DNA from: Otis tarda
Taxonomy: Eukaryota; Chordata; Aves; Otidiformes; Otididae
Length of the DNA: 64,000 nt
NCBI GenBank assembly: GCA_026413225.1
Contig: CM048553.1
Location: 147,615,690-147,679,689 of the forward strand
Direction: 5' to 3'
The notes beneath the pieces were generated by a model that was given only the letters and a program-made list of their open reading frames with translations, was not told the origin of the DNA and did no database searches. The translations under genes were made by a program, and so were the position numbers. The stretch's first letter is position 1. Every line of letters begins with the position of its first letter. Positions 23,588 to 33,706 of this stretch are shown in pieces.

Positions 23588-24580
23588 AGTCCAGTTGCAA
23601 GTGACCTACAATGATCATCTAGTCCAACTGCCTGACCACTTCAGGGCTGACTAAAAGTTAAAGCATGATATTAAGATCATTAATGCCTTTTAAAATGCCT
23701 TTTAAACACTGACAGACATGAGGTGTTGGCTACCTGTAATCTTCCTGTGAAGCCTGACCTCGCTTCCAGAGATCATACAATTACTTTTTCCTCCTGAGCT
23801 CCAAGCAGAGTTCCCTGTTCAGTCAAGCTGATCTTCTGCCCTGCTTCCTTGACTTAGGACACAATGGGATTGCTGCTCTTGTTCTTTTAAAAGGTTTTTC
23901 TTAAGAACTGACCAGCACTCATGGATCCCTAAGTCTTCAAAAGCAGACTCCCAGGGGACACTGCTAAGTAGCTCCCTGATTAGCTTGAATTCTACTCTCT
24001 TGAAATCCAAGACAGTAACTCTGCTGTCCTTTTTCCTCATTATATCAAACATTTTAAACAACCATTTTGTGATCAATGTGGCCAAGACAGTCACCTAACA
24101 TCACACCCCACATGAGTCCCTCTCTATTCACAAATAACAAATCTAGGAGGCCATCTTTCCTAGTTGGCTCACTGAATACTTGGGACAAGGAATTGTCTTC
24201 TACAAACTTCAGGAATTTCCCAGTCTTGCTTGTCACAGCAGTATGATATTCCTGGTTGATGTCTGGGAAGTTGAAATCTCTCATAAGGACAATGGTTGCC
24301 GATCTAGAGAGTCCTCCTAATTGCCTACAAAATAACTCATCAGTGCTATCATCTTGGCTGGGTGATCGATAGTGGGCACCCACAATGAAACCTGCTTTGT
24401 CTTCCATCCCCCTGATCCTCACCCAGAGACTCTCAACCACAGCAAGGGCTGTACAGGCAAACCTCTCCCTTACACAAAGCACCACCCCTCCACCTCTCCT
24501 ACCCTCCCTATCCCTCCTGAACAATGTATATCCCTCCATCCCATTTGCCTACCTCACTTTGTGGGAGGATGTTTAGATCT
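23588..24580 (-). mobile_element. CR1 LINE with large internal deletion (endonuclease joined to 3' end)
   Basis: On the minus strand, 24539-24054 encodes a piece of the ORF2 apurinic-type endonuclease: GYTLFRRDREGRRGGG, SLWVRIRG, the catalytic DFN motif at residues 88-90 (preceded by R where G is usual) and GHIDH at 153-157 in place of the usual SDH. The next frame (24094-23819) continues with VPWESAFEDLGIHECW. Near 23730 this jumps directly to the CR1 3' end (complement of the TTTAAAAGGCATT...GTCAGCCCTGAAGTGG segment also seen at 12680-12760). Reverse transcriptase is wholly missing. The copy ends at the minisatellite. It is inactive. Confidence 0.88.
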
Positions 24581-25788
24581 TATCTAAACCCTTGCAAATC
24601 TGTTTTTCCTTTAGGGTTTAGTATTTGAGTACTGAAAGACTAAGGAAGGTACTATTCTTGTAATTTTATATGTTGGTGCCAAAATTGGTATGAACATCCA
24701 GACTATGTAAATAACAGCATTTGTACCATGCACATTCATTTGGTTGTGCTGATGCCAGAGGTGAAAGAAAGTGATTTGGTTCCCTCTGCATGGACTTTGT
24801 AGACACATCATGCGCATGCTGTTTATGGTAAAGTCTTCTTCTTGGAAAGAAGTCCTTAATGTTTTGTGTTCTTTACCATATTTTTCCTTGCACTTCAGTA
24901 GCTCTTTCCCTCCTTCGTCCTTCATCCTTCATACCTTTCTTGAAAGTGATGGCAGCCCCCTCATCCTTTGTCTTGCTTCTTCTAGTCATAATCTTTTTCT
25001 GTAGGACCTCCATGTCCCTAATCAACTTCTTAGACTTTGTTTGTCTTCATCCTAGATGGAATTTATCTTTCTTGAACTTGAGGAATGAGAACTGTCCATA
25101 GTGGTAGAGGTGAGTTTTCACCAGGGCTTTGCACAATACTTGCATTTCCTATGGAAATATCTTGCCTGACACACAATAATGCATTTGCCTGTATCATATT
25201 TGTGGCTCATAGTCACCCCATGATCTACTGATGCCTCCAGGAACATTTGCCTACTCTGATAGTTCCAAACTGTAGGAGAAACCCATGGTACTCCACCTGA
25301 TGTTGTCTTACTTATTGCTACTGTGCAGTTCTTCACGCATGGTTTATTGATGTAGGGGGTATCTCTTCTAAGAGCTTCAGCTGGTAGGGAGTATAAGGGC
25401 TGTAGAACTATATGATGAGATACAGCTTTTTGTGGCTCATGGATGCCATGAAATCCAGAATATGATGTGGACAAGGAAACCTACATTTCTTGAACGATGG
25501 TTTTCTGCAATCTAAATTAAAAATACCTAACCATGAACTTCACTGTTTCATACATTTGATGACATCAAAGCATGAAGGGTGGAGCCTGAAAGATGTGTTA
25601 CAGGGGCCTTCACTCATCAGTAGCCTGCTGGAGTCCAGCTTCACACAGTCATGACCAGCAGATCCAGCCCTCCCTCGGCTGACTGAGCAACAAATGTACT
25701 GTGTGGGAACATGAAGCTGGTGATGTCAGTCTAGTCACTTCTGAAATGGATGTCTGCCTCCTAGGAAATAAAAAATAACCAGAACTGG
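24581..25788. other. Unique sequence, unidentified minus-strand frame
   Basis: No repeat family recognised. A minus-strand open frame of 118 codons lies at 25118-25474 (LQPLYSLPAEALRRDTPY and, near the end, GKCIIVCQARYFHRKCKYC). It is somewhat protein-like and Cys-rich at its C-terminus, but without a start context or any match I know. It could be a decayed gene fragment or chance. Confidence 0.3.
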
Positions 25789-26184
25789 TGTTCTGGTTTT
25801 ATTTAGTGACGGGGGGCTACAGTGGTAGCTTCTGTAAGAAGCTGCTAGAAGTTGTTCCCCTTTGTTCAGTGGACTCGGCCAGGCCTAGGGCAGACCCGCC
25901 CGGGGCCAAGGCCGAGCCAATTGGTAGCAGAATGTTCCGTGATAGCGCCTGTGCAATAACGTATTTAAGAAGGGGAAAATAGGAAAAAATAAATGAATAA
26001 ATGAATAGTTTTCCCCAAGTCGAGTCTGTTTTGCCCGTGACGGTAACTTTAAGGATTTCTCCCTGTCCTTATCTCAAACCTCGAGCCGTTTTTCCTTATA
26101 TTTTCTCTCCCTATTCTCTCGGAAGGTGGGGGGAGTGAGAGAGAGACTGCGTAGTCTGGTCCTGATCAGGGCTGAACAACGACA
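25789..26184 (+). mobile_element. Internally deleted ERVL-like LTR
   Basis: Same family as 3913-5045: begins TGTTCTGGTTTTATTTAG, keeps the TATA-like GTATTTAAG, and ends with the GTTTTCCCCAAGTCGAG...CAACGACA block. It lacks the roughly 750-base G+C-rich middle. The junction falls in an A-rich stretch near 25983-25990, just upstream of two AATAAA signals (25988-25993 and 25996-26001). No target duplication is evident (flanks ACTGG and CGCTG). Either an internal deletion occurred at A-rich sites, or this is a short subfamily. Confidence 0.88.
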
Positions 26185-26252
26185 CGCTGCTATGTGAAAA
26201 TTTAGGAGCAATTTAAGAATTTAAAATATGCCATACTGAAAATCTTGATGGT

Positions 26253-26768
26253 TGTCATAGTTTAACTCCAACTGGCAACTAAGTACCACATAGCTGCTCA
26301 TTCACTCCCTTCTGGTGGGATAGGGGAGAGAATCAGAAGGGTAAAAGTGAGAAGACTTATGGACTGAGACAGAGACAGTTTAATAGGTAAAGTGAAAGCT
26401 GTGCACACAAGCAAAGCAAAATAAGGAATTCATTCACTACTTCCCATCAGCAGGCAATCATTTTGGTCTCCAGGAAAGCAGGGTTCCATCACACATAACG
26501 GATACCCGGGAAGACAAAATGCAGTAATTCCTAATATCCTCCCTTCCTCCTTCTTCCCCCAGCTTTTATTGCTGAGCATGAGTCATATGGTATGGAATAT
26601 CCCTTTGGTCAGTTGGAGTCAGCTGTTGTAGCTTTGTCCTGTCCCAACTTCTTGTCCACTCCGAGTCTACTCGCTGGTGGGGCAGAGTGCGAAGCAGAAA
26701 AGGCCTTGATGCTGTATAAGCATTGTTGAGGAATAGGTAAAACATCCCTGTGTTATCAACACTGTTTC
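26253..26768 (-). mobile_element. LTR, second ERVL-like family, truncated
   Basis: Reverse-oriented LTR closely similar to that at 48248-48861: TGTCATAGTTTAACTCC at the left edge, the CATTCACTACTTCCCATC block, the CTTTTATTGCTGAGCATGAG promoter region and TGTTATCAACACTGTTT at the right. The right (LTR 5') end is missing about 80 bases. A minus-strand CR1 fragment starts immediately at 26769, so the two elements are fused without a visible target duplication. Confidence 0.82.
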
Positions 26769-27040
26769 GTCTGAACTTCCCTGGCACAGCTTTGGACCAT
26801 TCCCACATGTACTGGCAGTGGATACTAGTGAGAAGAGATCAGTACCTCTCTCTCCACTTCCCCTCCTCAGGAAGCTGTAGAGAGCAATGAGGTTGCCCCT
26901 CAGCCTTCTTCTTTCCAAATCCAGGGTCCTCAGCCGCTCCTTAGAGAACATTCCTTCCAGCCCCTTCACCAGCTTTGTTGCCCTCCTCTGGATATGTTCA
27001 AGTACCTTAACATCTTTTCTTAATTGTGGGGCACAATTTA
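26769..27040 (-). mobile_element. CR1 LINE fragment (ORF2 C-terminal region)
   Basis: The minus strand encodes the late ORF2 segment ([25 protein letters not shown]). It is cut on the left at the LTR junction before the 3' end and fades out on the right in the FWAP-type segment near 27040. It is short and degraded. Confidence 0.82.
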
Positions 27041-27640
27041 TGAGATTGCATCCCCCACAGTATGGGAAGTACAGCTATGGCTAATTAGTACAGCTATAGC
27101 TAAATGTTTCAGGATGTGCTATGTCAGAATTCATTTGCTTTGCACAGCCCTTTGCAAAGAGGAAAGCATGGTGTTAAAATGCACTGGCTACCTGTTTGTT
27201 TTCAAGCATAACTCAAAGCATAGGTTTTAGCTCATAAACCCCATGTTGTCTGAAATCCTTGCTGCTTACAGACTGTCTTTTTCCTCAAAGTCCTCTGGAC
27301 AGGGGTACTTATAGCAAGGGACACATGCAAGGGCCTGTTTCATCACACTCAGCTTGCATGAAAGTGTTGAGATTCTTTAACTGAATAGACATATTGTGGC
27401 AGCTTTCTTCACTCATTGTACCAGTTTTGCAAACTAATTACCACATACGTGCTAGAATGTTTTTTCATAGTTTCTTTTATTATTTAAAACAAACAAACAA
27501 GAAAAGGAAGTTCTTTTGTCTCTGAAAAACATCATCAGTAATTTCATCACACGGACATTCTTGGGTGGTTTCAGGTGGGCTGATAAAAAGTAAAATCTTC
27601 AGTCCTTCTTTGCAGCTATCTTACAGGTGCATAGAGACTC
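27041..27640. other. Unique sequence
   Basis: No gene or repeat recognised. Confidence 0.4.
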
Positions 27641-27919
27641 TTAAAGAGAGGCAGTTGCCTTGTAGTGTCGGATGGTCAGCTGGCCAGCCACCTCCTTACC
27701 CATATCAGCATTATCAGCAAAATCCTTACTCTTCACTAGATGTTTGCGAAATTCATTTAAAAACTCAGCAACCTTTATACACACTCCTGGACAGTAAAGC
27801 ATATCCTCACAGACAGCAGTGCCACTAACTGCATCGTGCTGACACATCTCTTGTTGCTTCTTCAGTGTCTGAGCTGACTTGGCGCTTTCTCTAATTAAAC
27901 TTCCAAAACGGAAGTTCAC
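27641..27919 (-). pseudogene. Unidentified protein-like open frame, possible retrocopy fragment
   Basis: A 92-codon frame ending in TAA, preceded by an in-frame stop (TAA at 27920-27922) and beginning with GTG rather than ATG. The peptide is unusually protein-like for this window: FGSLIRESAKSAQTLKKQQE, CEDMLYCPGVCIKVAEFLNE, KDFADNADMGKEVAGQLTI. It is charged, helix-like and of normal composition. I do not recognise the family. It lies just downstream, in the same orientation, of the LTR at 27931-29080, with only 11 bases between. There is no pyrimidine tract before it, so it does not look like an exon with a good acceptor. A piece of a processed pseudogene, or of an internal region of a retroelement, is possible; chance is not excluded. 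Confidence 0.3.
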
Positions 27920-27930
27920 TTAATGCCAGT

Positions 27931-29080
27931 TGTTGTGGTTTAGCCTCAGTCGGGGCCAGACTACACAGTCTCTCTCTCTCACTCCCCTCCACCCTCTAAG
28001 AGAATAGGGAGAGATGATATAAGGAAAAGGCTCAAGATTTGAGATAAGGCCAGGGAGAAACTCTTTCAAGTTACCATTACAGGCAAAACAGACTCGACTT
28101 GGGGAAAACTATTCATTTATTTCTAAAAACAAAGCAGGATGATGAGACAGAGAACAAGATAATCTCCCTCCACCCCTCCCTCTTCCCGGGCTTAACATTA
28201 TCTCTACTACCTTCCCCCCCCGAGCGGCACAGGGGGGAAGAGGGAATGGGGGTTGCAGTCAGTTCATCACACGTTGTTTCATGCTGCTGCTTCATGGTCG
28301 GGGGAAGAACTCCTCACGTTCCTCCCCTGCTCTGTTGTGGGGTCCCACCCATACGCCACAGTCCTTCGTGGACCTGCTCTGGCGCGGGTCATCTCTTCCA
28401 TGGAGTACAGTCTCTCCAGAACGGCTGTCCCAGCGGGCACTCCACAGGCCACAGCCGCCTTCAGGCACCTGCCTGCCCCGGTACGGGGTCCTTCACGGGC
28501 TCCAAGTGGATCTCTGCTCCTCCGTGGACCTCCATGGGCTTCAGGGGGACAACCTGCTCCACCATGGTCGTCACCACAGGCTGCAGGGGAATCTTGGCCA
28601 GGAGCCGCATTACTCCTCCTCCTCCTTCTGAACTGACCTTGGCGTCTGCAGCCGTTCCTCACAACAGGCTGGCAGATGTCTCTCAGGATCTTTTTTACAT
28701 CTTATTCACTTCTTCTCATCTCCTCTCCACTTCTTGCAGCCAGGCCAGACCGAGTTGGGCCCAGTCAGCTGCCTGGCAGGAGGCCAGAGGGTGAGGCCTG
28801 CAAGGCCCATGAGGCCTGCGCCTCCCCCTCTGCACCTCTGCCCCCACTCAGCTTTTTCACATCATTTCTTCTCTCTTTTTTTTTTCTGTTTTCCCCTTCT
28901 TAAATACGTTATTGCAGAGGCGTTATCACAGAACATTCTGCTACCAATTGGCTCAGCCTTGGCCAGCAGCGGGTCCGCCCTAGGCCTGGCCAAGTCCACT
29001 GAACAAAGGGGAGCGGCTTCTAGCAGTTTCCTACAGAAGCTACCACCTTAGGACCCCCCTAACTAAACAAAACCACGACA
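27931..29080 (-). mobile_element. Solo LTR, about 1.15 kb, ERVL-like
   Basis: Reverse-oriented full-length member of the 3913-5045 family. Left edge TGTTGTGGTTTAGCC, right edge AACCACGACA (TG...CA). The complement of AATAAA is at 28116-28121, followed by the ATAGTTTTCCCC block on the minus strand. The G+C-rich middle is present. The flanking pentamers CCAGT and CACCG do not match, so no target duplication is visible and the flanks may have been rearranged. The 231-codon frame at 28099-28794 is a repeat shadow. Confidence 0.88.
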
Positions 29081-32000
29081 CACCGTTAGCTGCTATAGAG
29101 ATTTTTCTGTCTCTGCATGTGTCCAAGGATGTTCGGGTTTTACTACAATATGTATTTTTTGGAAAAATTTATCTGCTGTAACACAACCTGATTGAATTTA
29201 CTCAAGAGGCTAAGATCAGCAGTTCAGGATTCAGGATTCCATCTTATGGAAGAATGGTGGCTGTGGGTAATGTTACAAATTTATCACAAATAAATGTGGT
29301 TTAGAAGGACATACCTTTGCAGTAGAAAGTAAAGGGAGTTTAACAGACTTCCCTTAAATGTACATTTCATGATACCTCATTGCTCTGTTTCTTAAATAGA
29401 AATTTTTTATATGTTCCTTTTAGAGAAGTAATGACTGAGAAATTTAGGGACAAATCTACTAGTTTCCAGACTGCATAGCAGTTTGTGGTTTTGTTGATTT
29501 GTAATTAAAAGTAAAAATAACATTATATCAGGTAACCAATGTCAACTGAGTGTAAGCTTTTGCAGAGATTCAGAAGGAGTATATAAAACACAGAAGACAG
29601 TCAAATCCACTGATCATAGAAATTGCATAATTATCGTTATAAGATTAAACTAGGGAAAAATGTAATAGTAACAGAATAAAGACATATTAATTGCTGAGAT
29701 CTAACTGTGTAGCAATTAAGAAATATTACAGGGGCTAAAGGTAAAATATTACTGAGCTAAAAGTAAAATATCTGTCTTTTGCAATAGCTGAGATTTTGAG
29801 TGGGTTTGCAGTTATAGCAATGATCTAATGAAATGTGTTAATTTCTATGCAGAAATGGAGCAATGTTGAAAAACTCTCTCAGAGCATCCCAGTGAACCAC
29901 ATAAGTAAATTAATTTTTTTTTGTTCTTTTTATCTGTGTGGGATGGATTCTACCTGTTGATGCTAAAGTGATAGTAACAACTAGGCATTTTAGAGCTCCT
30001 TTCATCAATAATACCCTGAAGGAAGAACCATCCTCACTCCTTTCCTAAAAATATCACTCACTAAACAGACCAGTGTTATTGCTAGAATGGAACCAGAATT
30101 CTGTTCTGAAGTCTTCAGAATACCACTGTGGGTTTTAAAATGAGATTTAACAGCTAATTACCTAAATTCATTGAAATATACTTACAGAATTTTGTAGTCT
30201 GGAATAGCAAAAAAGACTGTTACCTCAAGCAGAGATGTAGGTATAGGTCAACCTATTAAAGTTTCTATGTATGTACATGAATAAATACCTAGCTGTAGAT
30301 ATACAGATCATGGAGAGAAGGCATTTATTCAAGATCTATTCCATCATTCATGATAAATTCCTATTTAAGTCCAAGGGGTTTATTTTTTTAAATTTATTTG
30401 CACCTACTTAATTTTAGCACACTTCAACAAGAAATCAAGGAAAAAAAAACCCTACCATGGTATGCCATGCAATAACACGCCATCCAAACTGCAGAGTAAT
30501 AGCTCCTTTCTCATCAGCTATTCTTTTGACTGAAGTAGTTTACTTTACCATCATCTTACTCATGTAAGTAAATGAACTATCTTTGTCTTACAGAATATAG
30601 AATAAATGTTGCTTGACACAGTATATGAAGCTCATAAACTGAAAGTAAAGGAAAATCCATAAAGAGTACCTCAGGTCATATTTTTAACATCTTTCTGTTA
30701 CTGTGAATTATGTTATTTATCCTACGATTGTAGCTAAAGGCCACATCAAAATGATACAAACGTTCTTTGTCATAAAACAGAGTGAGAAAAAACTCCATTT
30801 CTCTTCAGAAATTTACTGTGCAATTGCAGAAGTTAAACCAAAGAAAAGGGTGCAGGAAATTAAGAGAGTATTCAAGGTGTATGCTGATAAATACTTAGTT
30901 AGGTTAACTTTTTAAAGTTCAGTAAGTAGGTAGGGATGTCATAGAACTCTTCAGGGTTAGTTAATAGGATCAAAAGAAAATTAAGCCCAAGGAAAGTGAA
31001 ATTGGAGAATCGAAACTTAGAAAAGACCATGAAAAAAGGCAGAAAATGGAGAGATAAGAAACATTGTTTAGTAAGGAAAAATCTTCACATTCACATTTCT
31101 TTTTAAGGTGGATTTACTGCATGTTAGGCCCCTGAAGTGAATTAATATCAGGTCCATATACTGGTAAGCATATTGTCAGTTCTGAGCTAATAAGCAATAT
31201 TACTATGTTCAATTATGCTTACAGTTTTTCAGGTTTTATTTGAAGACTCAAGAATTGTACTTCTCTTGCAAAACACTCTCTGTATCTTCAGTAACACCCT
31301 GTGGCTTGCCAAACTGAGGTTATTTAGGAGATTTTTGTTGGGCAGCCAACATATTTTCTTTGATTTGATAAATTTCTCCTGTAAATTTTTTTTTCTTTCA
31401 CATAAGTAGGTGCTACAAAGACCATACTTTCATCTTTGGAAAGTGTTTAAAAAGGAGTAACATCTAAATTCCCGAGTTCTTTAACTGCAAAATATTTCTT
31501 CAATGAGAAATTTCAGCTAGTAGCTCAAAGACTTCCTGTTGCAAAGATGATGGATTTTTGTTGCTGAGCTTAAAAATATGAATCACTCACAAAAAATCTG
31601 GAATATAAAATGATCCTTTTAAATAGTTTGAAGATGCCTTTTGAATATTTCTGACATGCACTTGATTTATTTTTCTGACTCAGATCAAATGCTAACTGAC
31701 CTTTTTTATCTGGAGAGTACAAACACAGATTCACAGTTAGAGGAAAGAAAATACTAATTAGCATACTGAATATGACCAACTCAGTGAACTGTGTATTTTC
31801 TAGGAATACATCTTTGATGGATCAATAAGTTTTATATGAAAATAATTCTAGATGGGTACCTAATAAAGTTACACTGTGGGCTCATTGTATCATTAGCTGA
31901 AGCATAACAGAATAATTGTAAGGAAAGCACAGATTACATTCTTTAATGTTACCAGATATAAATTGTAGAACTACTAATATGTTGACTTTTTATCAAATGG

Positions 32001-32565
32001 ATGTTCCTTTCATTAGGTTTTCTTTAACTTAATAGTTTACCTTATAATACTTTGCTGTGTTTTTTTTTCAAAAGTTAGTGAATATGATACAAATTTCACT
32101 GAAATAAATATTTTCAATCATTACATGAAACTGAGATACATCTGACTTCCTTGCATGCTTTACACATATGAAACTAATCAACAGATTGCTTATTTGCCCT
32201 CTTGCATCTGTAACTCATATAGGTCAAGTGTTGTTTGATATCAGATACACTAAATTGTACACAAGTATACGCATACATGCATTCTAATAAAAAGAGGCAT
32301 TCACTTTGTAAAAAGCGAAGAGGAAGATTAACTTTTATTTCTTCAGAACCAAGAAACTCCTTGAATAGGCATCTCTGTTCAACCATTAGGTTATCTACGT
32401 CTTTAATACTGGAACGCATTTGATTAAACAGCTCTCTTAAAGGCTCTTTGAAAATATACCTCCCTCCTCCTTTCTTGAAGGCCTGCTTACCCAGGTCTTA
32501 GTAGTTTATGAAATCAATAGATGAGCCTGCACAAAAAAAGGTAACATAAATTATTATTTGTTTAT
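29081..32565. other. AT-rich, gene-poor unique sequence
   Basis: About 3.5 kb without recognisable genes or transposable elements. Open frames are short and AT-driven. Confidence 0.45.
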
Positions 32566-33706
32566 CACAGAATCATAGAATGGTCTGACTGGGAAGAGAC
32601 CTTAAAGACCATCTAGTTCCACCCACCCTGCCATAGGCAGGGACACCTTCCACTAGATCAAGTTGCTCAAAGCCCCAGTCAACCTGACTTTGAATACTTC
32701 CAGGGCAGGTGCCTCTACAACTTCTCTGGGGAACCATTGCCTCACCACCCTCACAACAAAGAATTTCTTTCTTATATCTAATCTAAATCTACCTTCTTTC
32801 AGTTTAAAGCCTTGTCCTATCACTACATGCCCTAGTCAAAATTTTTCTTATAGGTCCCCTTTAGATACTGGAAGGCTATAAGGTCTCCCTGGAGCTTTCT
32901 CTTCTGCAGGATGAACAGACTCAACTCTCTAAGCCTGTTCTCACAGGAGATGTGCTCCAGCCCTCTGATCATCTTTGTGGCCCTCCTCTGGAGTCGCTGC
33001 AACAGGTCCACATCCAGGTGAAGTCTCACAAGAGCAGAGTATAGGGGCAGAATCTCCTCCTTCCACCTTCTAATTGTATCTCTGATGCAGCCGAGGATGT
33101 GGTTGGCTTTCTGTGCTGCAAGCGCACTTTGCCACCTCATGTTGAGCTTCTCATTCACCAGCACTGCTAAGTCCTTCTCCTCAGAGAAGCTCTCAATTCA
33201 TTCTCCACTCAGCCTGTATTTGTGCTTGGGATTGCCTCAACCCATGTGCAGGACCTTGCACTTGGCCTGGTTGGACTTCATGAGATTTGCACAGGCCCAC
33301 CTCTCCTGCTTGTCAAGGTCCCTCTGGATGGGATCCCTTCCCTCCAGCATGTTGATGGCACCACACAGCTTGGTGTCATCAGTGAACTTGCTGAGGGTGC
33401 ACTCTGTCCCGCTTGTTGTTGACAAAGTTGTCCCCGTGTTGTTGACAGAGATTTTAAACAGTGTCAGTCCCCATACTGATGCCAGAGGATTGCCACTCAT
33501 TGCTGATCTCCACTTCGACATCGAGCTGTTGACTACAACTCTTTGAGTATGACCATCTAGTCAATTGCTTATCCACCAAGGTCCATCTGCCAAATTCATG
33601 TATCTCCAGTTTAGAGGTAAGGATGTTGTGCGGGACAGTGTCAAATGCTTTGCAGAAGTGCAGGTAGATTATGTCAGTTGCTCTTCCCTTATCCACCAAT
33701 GTCGGA
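32566..33706 (-). mobile_element. CR1 LINE, RT to 3' end
   Basis: The minus strand starts with reverse transcriptase sequence ([23 protein letters not shown]) and shows the catalytic box as FTDDTK (ECTLSKFTDDTKLCGAIN, near 33370). The late ORF2 segment follows, and the copy ends with CATTCTATGATTCTGTG-type sequence at 32566-32585. A small local insertion or rearrangement with repeated TTGTTGAC lies near 33415-33445. Several frameshifts make it inactive. Confidence 0.9.

Noticed and set aside
22874-23654. Frames of 193-246 codons over the GGGAA array
   Set aside because: Low-complexity translations (Gly/Arg/Glu/Lys- or Pro/Ser/Phe-rich) of a tandem repeat on both strands.
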